Assembly (NCBI GenBank): GCA_964613055.1
Contig: CAZTGD010000003.1
Location: 36,887-100,886, forward strand
DNA length: 64,000 nucleotides
Reading direction: 5' to 3'
DNA from: JAXGMQ01 sp964613055
Lineage (GTDB): Bacteria; Caldisericota; Caldisericia; JAAYUI01
The notes under the pieces were generated by a model, which made no database searches, was not told the DNA's origin, and was given only the letters and a program-made list of their open reading frames with translations. Positions 43,751-52,451 of the stretch are shown here, piece by piece. The translations under genes were made by a program, and so were the position numbers. Within the stretch, counting starts at the first letter, position 1. Each line of letters starts with the position of its first letter.

Positions 43751-44722
43751 GTGAGAGTTATTGCAGTCATGCTTGTAGTTATGATGATAATCACATGTGG
43801 TTGCAGTGGAGGGCAAGATAAAGCTATCGATGACCAGGAGACGTCAGAAGATGAATTAAAATCAACTGCCGTCGAGTTATCATATGATGTAAAACCTTAT
43901 GTACCTCAAGGCTTTCAAGTGACTACCAAGAAGGATGCAGAAGATGGTTCAGTATTTTTAGTTGCCTGTGAGCAAAACATTAAATTTGAACTCTCTCCTC
44001 ATATCCTTATCATCGCTACACATGATTTCCTAAAGCGTTCTGCTGTGTTTGAAGCCAAGGATGTAAAATTCGGAACAGGGAAGAGTTGGGGTGTTCCAAT
44101 GACAAGAGGTGATGCCGAAACGCTTGGTTACTCTGTCTCTATTGATCTTGGTACTGGTGACATACCCGGTTATTTCGTAAAAGTGTTTGTCAGCCCTGAG
44201 TATGATGAAGTCTTATCATCATTGGGAAGTGGTTATGTAGCTAGAGATTTCACTGATATTGATGGAAACGGAGCAACAGATTTATTGATGATTGACACCA
44301 GGTGGGCAGATGTGCCTTTGGATATTGTAGCCGGTCAACCATTTACACAAGCGGTATGCGAGTATGTTGAGGGCGAGTTTGTAGATAAAACCTTCAATCA
44401 TAATACACAAATGAACCCCGGTATTGAAAGGTTCTCGACTGGATTGTCAAGCGCACAGGATGATGCAAACATTCTCTACTATGCGATTAACCTGATGCTG
44501 ACCATGTATCAGGTGGGTGATAAGAAGGAGGCCGTTGAAGGTTTTTCGACTATAATCAGTAGGCTGACTGATGACGCTTCAATTGAATTTGCCATTGGGG
44601 TTATTGACTATCTTAATTCGTATGACTTTATGGAGGATGGACTTGCCCCACCATGGTTTGCGCCAACGAATAATCCTGCCTGGACAGCACTAGAATTTGA
44701 AACATTGAAGGTTAACAACTAA
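43751..44722 (+). CDS. Lipoprotein of unknown function
   Basis: The start is GTG 43751 with AAAGGAGG upstream. A hydrophobic signal ends in I-I-T-C-G-C-S-G-G, a lipobox-like site with Cys18 as the likely lipidated residue, followed by an acidic linker. The 300-residue mature part has no family I recognise. It contains D-F-T-D-I-D-G-N-G-A-T-D-L, which resembles the calcium loop of VCBS/FG-GAP-like repeats, and an alpha-helical C-terminal region (about 225-300) that might be a degenerate TPR. The gene stands between a terminator and the tRNA promoter, so it seems to be transcribed alone. Confidence 0.65.
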   Translation: MRVIAVMLVVMMIITCGCSGGQDKAIDDQETSEDELKSTAVELSYDVKPYVPQGFQVTTKKDAEDGSVFLVACEQNIKFELSPHILIIATHDFLKRSAVFEAKDVKFGTGKSWGVPMTRGDAETLGYSVSIDLGTGDIPGYFVKVFVSPEYDEVLSSLGSGYVARDFTDIDGNGATDLLMIDTRWADVPLDIVAGQPFTQAVCEYVEGEFVDKTFNHNTQMNPGIERFSTGLSSAQDDANILYYAINLMLTMYQVGDKKEAVEGFSTIISRLTDDASIEFAIGVIDYLNSYDFMEDGLAPPWFAPTNNPAWTALEFETLKVNN

Positions 44723-44734
44723 CATTACTCTTTG

Positions 44735-44763
44735 TTGACTTAGATGACTGCTCGCTCTATAAA
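44735..44763 (+). promoter_or_regulatory. Promoter of the tRNA-Gln/tRNA-Glu pair
   Basis: TTGACT (44735-44740), a 17-bp spacer and TATAAA (44758-44763) lie 13 bases upstream of the first mature tRNA base. Both boxes match the consensus in five of six positions. Confidence 0.75.
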
Positions 44764-44776
44764 CTTACTCACGCGT

Positions 44777-44852
44777 TGGCGGATGGTGTAATTGGTAACA
44801 CGTCTGACTCTGGATCAGAAGACTCCAGGTTCGAGTCCTGGTCTGCCAGCCA
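44777..44852 (+). tRNA. tRNA-Gln (CTG)
   Basis: A 76-base cloverleaf with acceptor TGGCGGA pairing with TCTGCCA, discriminator G and an encoded CCA. The anticodon stem TCTGA/TCAGA encloses the loop CTCTGGA, giving anticodon CTG. The T loop reads GGTTCGAGTCC. tRNA-Gln with a tRNA-Glu gene 18 bases downstream forms one short transcript. Confidence 0.94.
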
Positions 44853-44870
44853 ACTCCAACTAGTCAGGGT

Positions 44871-44945
44871 GGCGCTATAGTATAGTGGTTAGTACGTGGG
44901 GCTCTCAATCCCGAGACAGGAGTTCGATTCTCCTTAGCGCTACCA
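44871..44945 (+). tRNA. tRNA-Glu (CTC)
   Basis: A 75-base cloverleaf with acceptor GGCGCTA pairing with TAGCGCT (one G-T pair), discriminator A and an encoded CCA. The anticodon loop CTCTCAA gives CTC. The T arm reads GGAGTTCGATTCTCC. Only G/T wobble pairs close the ends of the anticodon stem. The downstream 121 bases hold nothing recognisable. Confidence 0.92.
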
Positions 44946-45066
44946 AAAATACTCAACTTAATCCTATGCTTTGGATATTTCCAATATCATTATGATGGAT
45001 GATAACTCTAAATCGCCTATTTACCTGTGTACATAAATATGAATTACGTTAATATTGCTTCATTAA

Positions 45067-46914
45067 TTAGCATATCTCTATCCTCTGATGTGCTAGGTTT
45101 GCCATGTGTTTGATAGGCTTCGCACCCCAAGCCAGGTAGTAACTCAGCGCAAATGGACGTCTGTCGGTAACGTTTGATTGATAGAGTTGGATATGCCTCT
45201 TGAGTATGCCAGCCATGACGAACTCTATGGCTCGATTAACACTTTTTAGTTTTTCTAACTCGATGAAATCTTTAGGTCTTTCTCTTCTTTTACTAAGAAG
45301 AGCATCCCTTAAATCAACTAACTCCTTGAGCTTATCGGCAATTGTGTTATCCATGGGTCTGCTGATACCACGAACATCCCCCAGTTTAGTCAGTTTACAT
45401 GGTAATGGTTCAGGCAACTCGTCTTTATACTCAAAGAGAGCATATCTGGCAAGTGTTAACAGCTGTCCTGGATGGTAGAAAATATTTGTGATGAGTTCCT
45501 TTGCCCTCAAAGTGCATCTTTGCCAGTTTGAAGAGATCCATTTTGCAGTTGTTGTTTTTCCAAAGAAGCAAGAGAGGAATGGAGGTAGATTTATCTTGGT
45601 ATCACCCAGGATTTCAAGAGAGGAAATTGCATGTACACCAAGGCGTAGAATCTTACCAGTCGGGAAATCAATACCTCTCATTCTTAAACCACGAGTGAGG
45701 TGATAGACCATAGGTGCATACTTGGAACCGAGTTCAGGAAGTGCCAGTGTTAGGGGAGTTCTCGTCAATTCAGAAACGAGTGGTCCAGCCTTGCCGATGA
45801 GTGTGACGTTATCCCACAGAGATAGAATTGTATTCTGGATATCCTTCAAGGATGGATTTCGGGGAAGAATGACATTCTTGCTCAATCCCATTGGGGGATA
45901 CCTGAGTTCAATATTTATGGAATCTTTCTGAAATGACGCCCTCATTCTCCATCGAACAAATTCTCCACTGTATAGTGTGTGTTCAATAAAGAACGGTAAT
46001 TCTATTGAATCATCTCCAACATGGATACGTTTTAAAGGAAGCTTAGCTTGGTTGAGTGCATCGTTATAGCTCTCAGCAAACTCGACTGGGTTGTTAAGGC
46101 ATGTGGTTATAAGCAGATGGGGTACTTGTGATTTTGAAAGGTTGAATAAATCAGAAGCTAATGTGATTTCTGGTGGTTTGTCTTCTGTTAGGACATTCCA
46201 ACCAATCTCCCAGAATAATGCCTGTAGTTGAGCAACCGTCTTCACATTCTTTGAATTCATCTTCTGTTTGTAAATGCCCAACAGTTTCCTTGCTCTGGTT
46301 GACACAGAATGTCTATGACACTCAGGTGTCGCAATTATTACACCTTTATATGCTTTAAGAAACAGTATCCAGTAGCATTTGAGTAATTCAGGTTCAAGCT
46401 CAATGGAAGATATCGATTGACCGGTAAAACTGGTTGGCACAATACCAAAATATTCTTCGCTTTCAGTGAGAGCTTTTACACAGTTAAAATCATTGATCCT
46501 GATACCCAGAGATTCGAGAATTTCAACAATATCATGATCTATGGCTGATCTGATATATGAATCACCCCAATATTTGAGATGTACACCCAGTTTCTTCCAG
46601 CTCCGGGGTTCGACTGGAGTTGAGTAGAAAGGGCTCGATGATATATCCTGATGCACCCATACAGCTCCACCCATTTTATTGCAGTAGTCAGATGTTATTG
46701 AATATTTATTGTGGATGTTTTGAGAGAAGGGGTCTGATGTACCGAATTTTTCATCGACAATGAAGAAGGTCGTTTTCAAACCCATTTGGGTTAGCCACAA
46801 CGCGTAAGGGAGTGCGTCCCAGAATATATTCTGGTCACCTTTGAATATTCTGCAAGCCATTAATACTATTCTAGCATTGTCTATGATTCTTACCATAAAA
46901 GGCTTTGACAGCAT
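45067..46914 (-). CDS. Large protein of unknown family
   Basis: From ATG 46914 the product is 615 residues; ATG 46896 and TTG 46941 are other possible starts, and none has a Shine-Dalgarno site. There is no signal peptide or membrane segment, so it is probably cytoplasmic. The N-terminal part (I-V-L-M-A-C-R-I-F-K-G-D-Q-N-I-F, then L-K-T-T-F-F-I-V-D-E-K-F) has an alternating beta-alpha look, and the last 100 residues are helical and charged. I do not recognise motifs of any enzyme family. The long, clean frame and codon use like the neighbours support a real gene. It is divergent from the parvulin lipoprotein gene with overlapping promoter regions. Confidence 0.6.
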   Translation of the reverse strand: MLSKPFMVRIIDNARIVLMACRIFKGDQNIFWDALPYALWLTQMGLKTTFFIVDEKFGTSDPFSQNIHNKYSITSDYCNKMGGAVWVHQDISSSPFYSTPVEPRSWKKLGVHLKYWGDSYIRSAIDHDIVEILESLGIRINDFNCVKALTESEEYFGIVPTSFTGQSISSIELEPELLKCYWILFLKAYKGVIIATPECHRHSVSTRARKLLGIYKQKMNSKNVKTVAQLQALFWEIGWNVLTEDKPPEITLASDLFNLSKSQVPHLLITTCLNNPVEFAESYNDALNQAKLPLKRIHVGDDSIELPFFIEHTLYSGEFVRWRMRASFQKDSINIELRYPPMGLSKNVILPRNPSLKDIQNTILSLWDNVTLIGKAGPLVSELTRTPLTLALPELGSKYAPMVYHLTRGLRMRGIDFPTGKILRLGVHAISSLEILGDTKINLPPFLSCFFGKTTTAKWISSNWQRCTLRAKELITNIFYHPGQLLTLARYALFEYKDELPEPLPCKLTKLGDVRGISRPMDNTIADKLKELVDLRDALLSKRRERPKDFIELEKLKSVNRAIEFVMAGILKRHIQLYQSNVTDRRPFALSYYLAWGAKPIKHMANLAHQRIEIC

Positions 46915-46932
46915 TGTCATTTGTGATAAAGT
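46905..46932 (+). promoter_or_regulatory. Promoter of the parvulin lipoprotein gene, leaderless arrangement
   Basis: A perfect TTGACA (46905-46910), a 16-bp spacer and TAAAGT (46927-46932) end 8 bases before ATG 46941. No Shine-Dalgarno site is present. The site overlaps the 5' end of the divergent 615-residue gene. Confidence 0.55.
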
Positions 46933-46940
46933 CACCGACA

Positions 46941-48116
46941 ATGAATAGACAAATTAAAAGCATTGCCATTTCTATCTGTGTGCTATTAGTCATTCTGGTG
47001 ACGGGTTGTGGGAGTCAAACTGAAACTGATGTAAAACCAGATGACAATAGTTCCAATGGAATACAGGACATCAATAAGGGTGTTCTAACAGGCTTACAAC
47101 CTGCACCAGAGGGTGAAGGATTACTAGCAAGAGTGGGAGATGTTGAGATACCTCTGGATGGATACTACTCACAGCTGAATGAAACCAGAATTCTTATGAT
47201 GACAGAGAACGCCGTTGACATCGATACTCCTGAAAATGAGGAAATGAAATTATCCATTCAGTTCGAGATCATTGAGAATCAGATTGATTCAGCTATCTAT
47301 CTGAATTATGCAACAGAGCACGATCTTTTACCAACGATGTCAGATATTGAACAAACAATATCTGCTGAAATCGAAGAGCAGGCTTTAAATGCTGGTTCAT
47401 ATGAAATACTTGAAGAGAAGCTAAAAGATGAGGGAGGTATTGAAGAGCTAAGAAGAATCCTCAGGAATGACGCAAAATTTAAAGAGAGAGTTATAAAGGA
47501 AAAGGTCATCAGCAAGATACAGGAAGAGGTCAAAATCACTGAACAAGAAGCAAGGGAATTTTTTGAATCTCGACTGCTTGGTTTAGCTCAGATTGTGACT
47601 GTTTATAATCCTCAAATACATACTGAGGAAGAGATAGATAAAGCTCGTAGATACACGGAAGCAATAAAGAATAGAATTGGCAAGGAAATGACATTCGCTG
47701 AAGCCGCTGTTGAGTTTTCAGCTGATTATGAAACAGCCATGGATGGTGGTAGATTACCAGAATTGATTTCAAAGGATTATCTCATACCTGTACTTGATGA
47801 GACTGCCTACTCATTGTCAATCGGGGAGATTTCAGACGTTGTTGATACAGGTAAGTCCTTCGTGATTCTAAAGCTTGAGTATGAAACATATGTGTGGGAT
47901 TATTTCTTTACCGATAATGGTACAATGCCCAAACCCGACTTCGAAGATGTGAAGCCTCAGGTTTATAAAAGGCTTCGGATGCTGAAGGAATATCAGCATG
48001 AGCAGGAATGGTATGATGAGTACAGAGACTCACTTGATATCAAGGTTTATATGCGAACATATGAGTCAAGCTCTTTAGAGGATGAGGAATCGAAAGACCG
48101 ACCGACTAGTGACTAG
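46941..48116 (+). CDS. Parvulin-type peptidyl-prolyl isomerase lipoprotein (PrsA/SurA-like)
   Basis: The signal ends in V-I-L-V-T-G-C-G-S, a lipobox with Cys23. The mature part starts with a SurA/PrsA-like helical chaperone region (A-R-V-G-D-V-E-I-P-L-D-G-Y-Y) and helices rich in E and K. A parvulin domain follows at about 205-310, with A-I-K-N-R-I-G-K-E-M-T-F-A-E-A-A-V-E-F-S and then the G-G-R-L-P-E-L and Y-S-L-S-I-G-E-I-S-D-V-V segments. Such proteins help exported proteins fold at the outer face of the membrane, which fits the many exported proteins in this window. ATG 46941 is chosen; a possible upstream start at 46905 lies in the promoter. Confidence 0.82.
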   Translation: MNRQIKSIAISICVLLVILVTGCGSQTETDVKPDDNSSNGIQDINKGVLTGLQPAPEGEGLLARVGDVEIPLDGYYSQLNETRILMMTENAVDIDTPENEEMKLSIQFEIIENQIDSAIYLNYATEHDLLPTMSDIEQTISAEIEEQALNAGSYEILEEKLKDEGGIEELRRILRNDAKFKERVIKEKVISKIQEEVKITEQEAREFFESRLLGLAQIVTVYNPQIHTEEEIDKARRYTEAIKNRIGKEMTFAEAAVEFSADYETAMDGGRLPELISKDYLIPVLDETAYSLSIGEISDVVDTGKSFVILKLEYETYVWDYFFTDNGTMPKPDFEDVKPQVYKRLRMLKEYQHEQEWYDEYRDSLDIKVYMRTYESSSLEDEESKDRPTSD

Positions 48117-48149
48117 TTTCGAATTAATCATTGAGTCAACAACATACTC

Positions 48150-49190
48150 TTAGTGATTCACCAGTTCGTTTATAACCTTTTTTACAGTCGATATCTCCTT
48201 GATCTTATATGCATTCCCACCGGCAAATGCAAATCCATTATCCAAATCACCCACTTGCGCGTTTAAAAGGGCATCGGCAATGCAGTAGGGACTATTCTTG
48301 TATTTACAGGTCTTAATGCAGTGATATGGGCATGTGTACGGTTTTTTTAAACCATTCTCCACATCATCCAGAAAGCAGTTCGTTATTGCTCTTCCTGGCA
48401 ATCCCACAGGGCTTTCTATTATCCTGAGGTCATCCTTGGAGCAATTGGTGTATGACTGTTTAAACGATTCCGAAGCATCACATTCCTCTGTTGCAACAAA
48501 CCGTGATCCCAACTGTACAGCGCTTGCACCCAGACCAATAAGTCTTCGAAGATCATCTCCAGAGTGAACACCACCACCGGCTATAACAGGTATGTTCATA
48601 TCTTGAGTAACCTTTAAGACTTCATTTAGCAATCTCTCAAGACTGAAGGAAGGATCATTGATGTCCTTTGTTTTAAAACCAAGGTGACCACCTGCCATTG
48701 GACCTTCTAGAACTAATGCATCGGGTTTGCGATTGAATCTCTTCATCCATCTTCGGATGATAATACTTGAGGCTTTTGCTGATGAAATGATTGGAACAAG
48801 AGCTGTGCTTGTGTTGTTTGTCAAGTATTTAGGAAGATCAAGTGGAAGACCTGCTCCAGCAAAGATTACGTCAATTCGTTTGCTAATAGCAGTATGTACG
48901 ATTTCGGAAAAGTTGCTTAGCACGCACATTACGTTAACGCCTATGATGCCTGAAGATTTTTCTCTTGCTGAAAGTATTTCTTTCTCAAGCGCACGAATAG
49001 TAGCTTGTATTGGATTTGTACGAAAGTCGGGTTCAAAGGCTCCGATTCCGGTAGCTGAGATTACGCCAACACCTCCACAGTTTGCAACAGCTGAAGCAAG
49101 CCCAGACAAAGATATTCCAATCCCCATACCACCTTGGACGATAGGAAAAGTCGGAATATGTTCACCAATTCGAAAAGTTGATCCTAACAT
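48150..49190 (-). CDS. Nitronate monooxygenase / FabK-like FMN oxidoreductase
   Basis: AGGAGG lies 5 bases before ATG 49190; an in-frame GTG 6 bases earlier overlaps that ribosome site and is rejected. The 346-residue TIM-barrel flavoprotein has P-I-V-Q-G-G-M-G at the start, A-L-V-L-E-G-P-M-A-G-G-H-L-G, V-I-A-G-G-G-V-H-S-G and A-V-Q-L-G-S-R-F-V-A-T-E-E-C, the FMN-phosphate site. These are shared by nitronate monooxygenases and the enoyl-ACP reductase FabK. The C-terminal cysteine run C-P-Y-H-C-I-K-T-C-K-Y and G-F-A-F-A-G-G-N-A marks a subfamily I cannot assign a substrate. No fatty-acid genes are nearby, so FabK is less likely. Confidence 0.83.
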   Translation of the reverse strand: MLGSTFRIGEHIPTFPIVQGGMGIGISLSGLASAVANCGGVGVISATGIGAFEPDFRTNPIQATIRALEKEILSAREKSSGIIGVNVMCVLSNFSEIVHTAISKRIDVIFAGAGLPLDLPKYLTNNTSTALVPIISSAKASSIIIRRWMKRFNRKPDALVLEGPMAGGHLGFKTKDINDPSFSLERLLNEVLKVTQDMNIPVIAGGGVHSGDDLRRLIGLGASAVQLGSRFVATEECDASESFKQSYTNCSKDDLRIIESPVGLPGRAITNCFLDDVENGLKKPYTCPYHCIKTCKYKNSPYCIADALLNAQVGDLDNGFAFAGGNAYKIKEISTVKKVINELVNH

Positions 49191-49377
49191 TTTCACCTCC
49201 TTGGTGGAACGTTATCTGAAGAAGTGACACAAATGAAAGTGGATGTCTCCCTATTCGTATATTTACTTCGTTGAAACTGTAATACAATAAATCATCATCG
49301 TCGCTTGAAAGCGATACTACAGCATGATAGATCAAATTGCAACTCTAAAAATGTAAGTGATGAAAATTTGATATCTA

Positions 49378-49406
49378 TTGACTAAAAGTCGCATCGCTGA
49401 CATACT
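49378..49406 (+). promoter_or_regulatory. Promoter of valS
   Basis: TTGACT (49378-49383), a 17-bp spacer and CATACT (49401-49406) lie 33 bases before ATG 49440, with GGAGG in between. The short leader leaves no room for a T-box, and no T-box sequence is present in the 249 bp upstream. Confidence 0.5.
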
Positions 49407-49439
49407 GATACGAATTGAAAGGAACAGGAGGGTACTGGT

Positions 49440-52070
49440 ATGAGCTTGGACATGGCAAAAGCATATGATTCGAAAGAAGTTGAGGATAGGATATATGGGT
49501 TCTGGTTGGATGGTGGGTGGTTTCATTCAGAACCAGACGATTCAAAAGAGCCTTTCGTGGTCATGATGCCTTTGCCCAACGTTACAGGGATTCTTCATAC
49601 AGGGCATGCTCTCAACAACACACTACAGGATCTTGTTATAAGATTCCAGCGAATGAGAGGTAAGAACGCAATGTGGATGCCTGGTGAAGACCACGCTGGT
49701 GTTGCTACTCAGATCGTTGTGGATAGAGATCTCTATAAAACAGAAGGTAAGTCCAGGTTTGATATTGGAAGGGATGCTTTTACAAAAAGGGTGTGGGAGT
49801 GGAAAGAGAAACACGGAGATATAATAATTAATCAGCTCAAAAAACTAGGTGTCTCTTGTGATTGGGATCGTTTCACATTTACCATGGATGAGGATTATCA
49901 GATAGCTGTAAGGGAGGCTTTTTGTCATTACTTTGAAAAGGGTTACATATACCAGGGAGATCGTGTTATAAATTGGTGCCCATACTGTCAAACCGCAATA
50001 TCCGACATTGAAGTTGAGCACGAGGATGTTAACAGCCATCTTTGGTATGTCAAATACCCGTTTGCAGACAACCATGAAGACGGGTTGATAGTTGCAACCA
50101 CTAGACCAGAGACAATGCTTGGTGATACGGCTGTTGCAGTCAATCCAGATGATGGCAGATACACACATTTGAAAGGTAAACAAGTTACTCTACCAATAGT
50201 TGAGAGAGATATTCCTATCATCGAGGATGACTACGTTGGAATTGAATTCGGTACGGGAGTCGTAAAAATAACTCCCGCACACGACCCAAATGACTTCCAG
50301 GTGGGGACAAGACACAAACTGCCAATGCCAATTATCATGGGACCAGACGGTCGACTGACCGATGTACCCGATAGGTATAAGGGTTTGACGATGTTAGAAG
50401 CGAGGAAGAAGATCGTATCTGAATTGGAAGAGAGAGAACTGCTTGTCAAAATTGAAGATCACAAGCATTCAGTTGGTCATCACGATAAATGCAAAACCAC
50501 TGTAGAACCACTTCTTTCAAAACAGTGGTTCATGAAGATGGATAAACTGGTAAAGCCAGCTATCGATGCTGTTGAAAAAAGGAAAGTTGAGTTTATACCT
50601 GACAGATGGAGTAAGGTATATTTTGATTGGATGAACAACATACAGGATTGGTGTCTGTCACGCCAGAGCTGGTGGGGACACCGTATGCCTATCTACTACT
50701 GCAGAGACTGTGAACATGTTTTTGTCTCAAGGGAAGAGCCACATGTATGCTCGAAATGTAAATCCTCCACAATAAGACAAGAAGAAGACTCTCTAGATAC
50801 TTGGTTCTCATCAGCACTTTGGCCATTTGCCACACTTGGTTGGCCGAAAGAGAGTAAAGAACTGGAATACTACCATCCCGGTGCTGTGCTGATAACGGGT
50901 TATGATATTATTTTCTACTGGGTTGCAAGGATGATATTCTCAAGCCTTGAGTTCATGAACGATGTACCTTTCAAATATACTTATATGACTGGACTCATTC
51001 GTGATGAGAAGGGCAGAAAGATGAGTAAATCGCTCAAAAATGCCATTGATCCCATGGAAGTAATTGAGAAATATGGGACAGATGCGATGCGTTTTACGCT
51101 AATGTTCCTATCGGCCCAAGGTGGTCAAGACATAAAACTGGGAGACACGGTTCTGACAGATGGCAGAAACTTCGTAAACAAGCTATGGAATGCTTCAAGA
51201 TATACACTCATGAATCTTGAGGATATGCAACCAGGCAATCCCGGTGATTTGTCGTTTATTGACAGATGGATAGTGTCGAGATTAGCCGAAACAGCAAAAG
51301 TCGTTACAGATGCCTTTGAGACATATGATATCGCCAAAGGTGCAAGGGCAATGTATGATTTCTTCTGGACGGACTTTTGTGACTGGTATATCGAGCTATC
51401 CAAACTACCAATCAGAATGGGTAGGGTAGATAAAATCAGAACACAGAGAGTGCTTTACCTCTGTCTGGAAACCATACTCAAACTTCTGCATCCAGTAATA
51501 CCATTTGTAACAGAGGAGATATGGCAGAAACTACCATTCAGACGAGGTGAGACCATCATGACACTCGATTGGCCGAATGTGGATTCACTACCTGTTGACA
51601 ATCAAGCTGTATCTGAAATGGACAAGATACAGTCAGCTATTAAGACGATCAGGAATCTCAAGGCTCAGCTAAGGATTCACCAGAAGGTCGTAACATGTTT
51701 GTTTAATGCACTAAATGATACAAGAGAACTGCTCACCAGAGAGAAGTCGCAGATAAAAATAATGGCTAAGATAGATGATTTCAGCTTTGCAGATGAAAAG
51801 CCATCGGGGATGGTAGCTACGGCCTCATCTGACATGAAGTTCTTCCTGGACATTGAGGGTGAGATTGACGTAAAAGAAGAACTAGCTAGGGTTAAATCCA
51901 AGATCAAGAAAACACAGATTGAGATTGATAAGTTGAACTCTCTGCTTTCCAGAGAAAGCTTCATAAATAGTGCTCCAGAGGCGGTTATTGAGAAGAATAA
52001 ATCCAAACTCTATGAGTTAAATGTACAAAAGGATAACCTTAAAGAATTGATGAAAACGCTGTCTGTGTAA
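49440..52070 (+). CDS. valS: Valyl-tRNA synthetase
   Basis: The 876-residue class I synthetase charges tRNA-Val. It has the HIGH-type motif H-T-G-H at 53-56, the KMSKS motif K-M-S-K-S at 527-531, the editing-domain segment T-T-R-P-E-T-M-L-G-D-T-A-V-A-V, and the ValS-typical G-E-D-H-A-G-V-A-T-Q. C-x-x-C pairs (W-C-P-Y-C; C-R-D-C with C-S-K-C) suggest zinc sites. The C-terminal coiled coil (about 800-876) is present, as in bacterial ValS. The start is fixed by GGAGG 8 bases before ATG 49440. It stands alone, without folC or other usual partners. Confidence 0.97.
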   Translation: MSLDMAKAYDSKEVEDRIYGFWLDGGWFHSEPDDSKEPFVVMMPLPNVTGILHTGHALNNTLQDLVIRFQRMRGKNAMWMPGEDHAGVATQIVVDRDLYKTEGKSRFDIGRDAFTKRVWEWKEKHGDIIINQLKKLGVSCDWDRFTFTMDEDYQIAVREAFCHYFEKGYIYQGDRVINWCPYCQTAISDIEVEHEDVNSHLWYVKYPFADNHEDGLIVATTRPETMLGDTAVAVNPDDGRYTHLKGKQVTLPIVERDIPIIEDDYVGIEFGTGVVKITPAHDPNDFQVGTRHKLPMPIIMGPDGRLTDVPDRYKGLTMLEARKKIVSELEERELLVKIEDHKHSVGHHDKCKTTVEPLLSKQWFMKMDKLVKPAIDAVEKRKVEFIPDRWSKVYFDWMNNIQDWCLSRQSWWGHRMPIYYCRDCEHVFVSREEPHVCSKCKSSTIRQEEDSLDTWFSSALWPFATLGWPKESKELEYYHPGAVLITGYDIIFYWVARMIFSSLEFMNDVPFKYTYMTGLIRDEKGRKMSKSLKNAIDPMEVIEKYGTDAMRFTLMFLSAQGGQDIKLGDTVLTDGRNFVNKLWNASRYTLMNLEDMQPGNPGDLSFIDRWIVSRLAETAKVVTDAFETYDIAKGARAMYDFFWTDFCDWYIELSKLPIRMGRVDKIRTQRVLYLCLETILKLLHPVIPFVTEEIWQKLPFRRGETIMTLDWPNVDSLPVDNQAVSEMDKIQSAIKTIRNLKAQLRIHQKVVTCLFNALNDTRELLTREKSQIKIMAKIDDFSFADEKPSGMVATASSDMKFFLDIEGEIDVKEELARVKSKIKKTQIEIDKLNSLLSRESFINSAPEAVIEKNKSKLYELNVQKDNLKELMKTLSV

Positions 52071-52451
52071 CCTGAAATAGTATTGATCGAAGTCAAAATA
52101 ATCTAGATAAATACAAGTATTTTACAATCAAGATCGCTGTGGTGTCAAATGGGTGGATTCTGTATAAAATTATGTAGATTGTGATAATGGTATATCACAC
52201 ACTGATATTTAAATAAATATTAGTGTAAATATTATAATTATATACACTAGTATCCATGATGATAATATGATAATAATTATGTCAATAGGGAAGAATACTT
52301 CTATTACAGGTATTATAATCGTTATTCTCTAATAACTAAAGACATGAAGCTGTTTTTAAGTTATAAAATTTAACCATATACCACTTGTATGACCATCGTC
52401 ATGAATATATGTTGTGAATGTGATAATACTTCCTACTAAGGAGAGAAACGA
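52071..52451. other. AT-rich region upstream of the pst operon
   Basis: This 381-base gap has no gene. It is very AT-rich from about 52190 to 52370 and includes an inverted repeat, TAGTGTA (52221-52227) and TACACTA (52243-52249), 15 bases apart, which could be an operator or a small hairpin. I could not find a clear PhoB box or a convincing -35/-10 pair. AAGGAG at 52439-52444 is the pstS ribosome site. Confidence 0.4.

Noticed and set aside
49191..49439. T-box leader for valS
   Set aside because: The conserved T-box sequence and antiterminator are absent, and a promoter sits only 33 bases before the gene.
52071..52451. PhoB box before pstS
   Set aside because: No pair of CTGTCAT-like repeats 11 bases apart is visible; only an unrelated inverted repeat is there.
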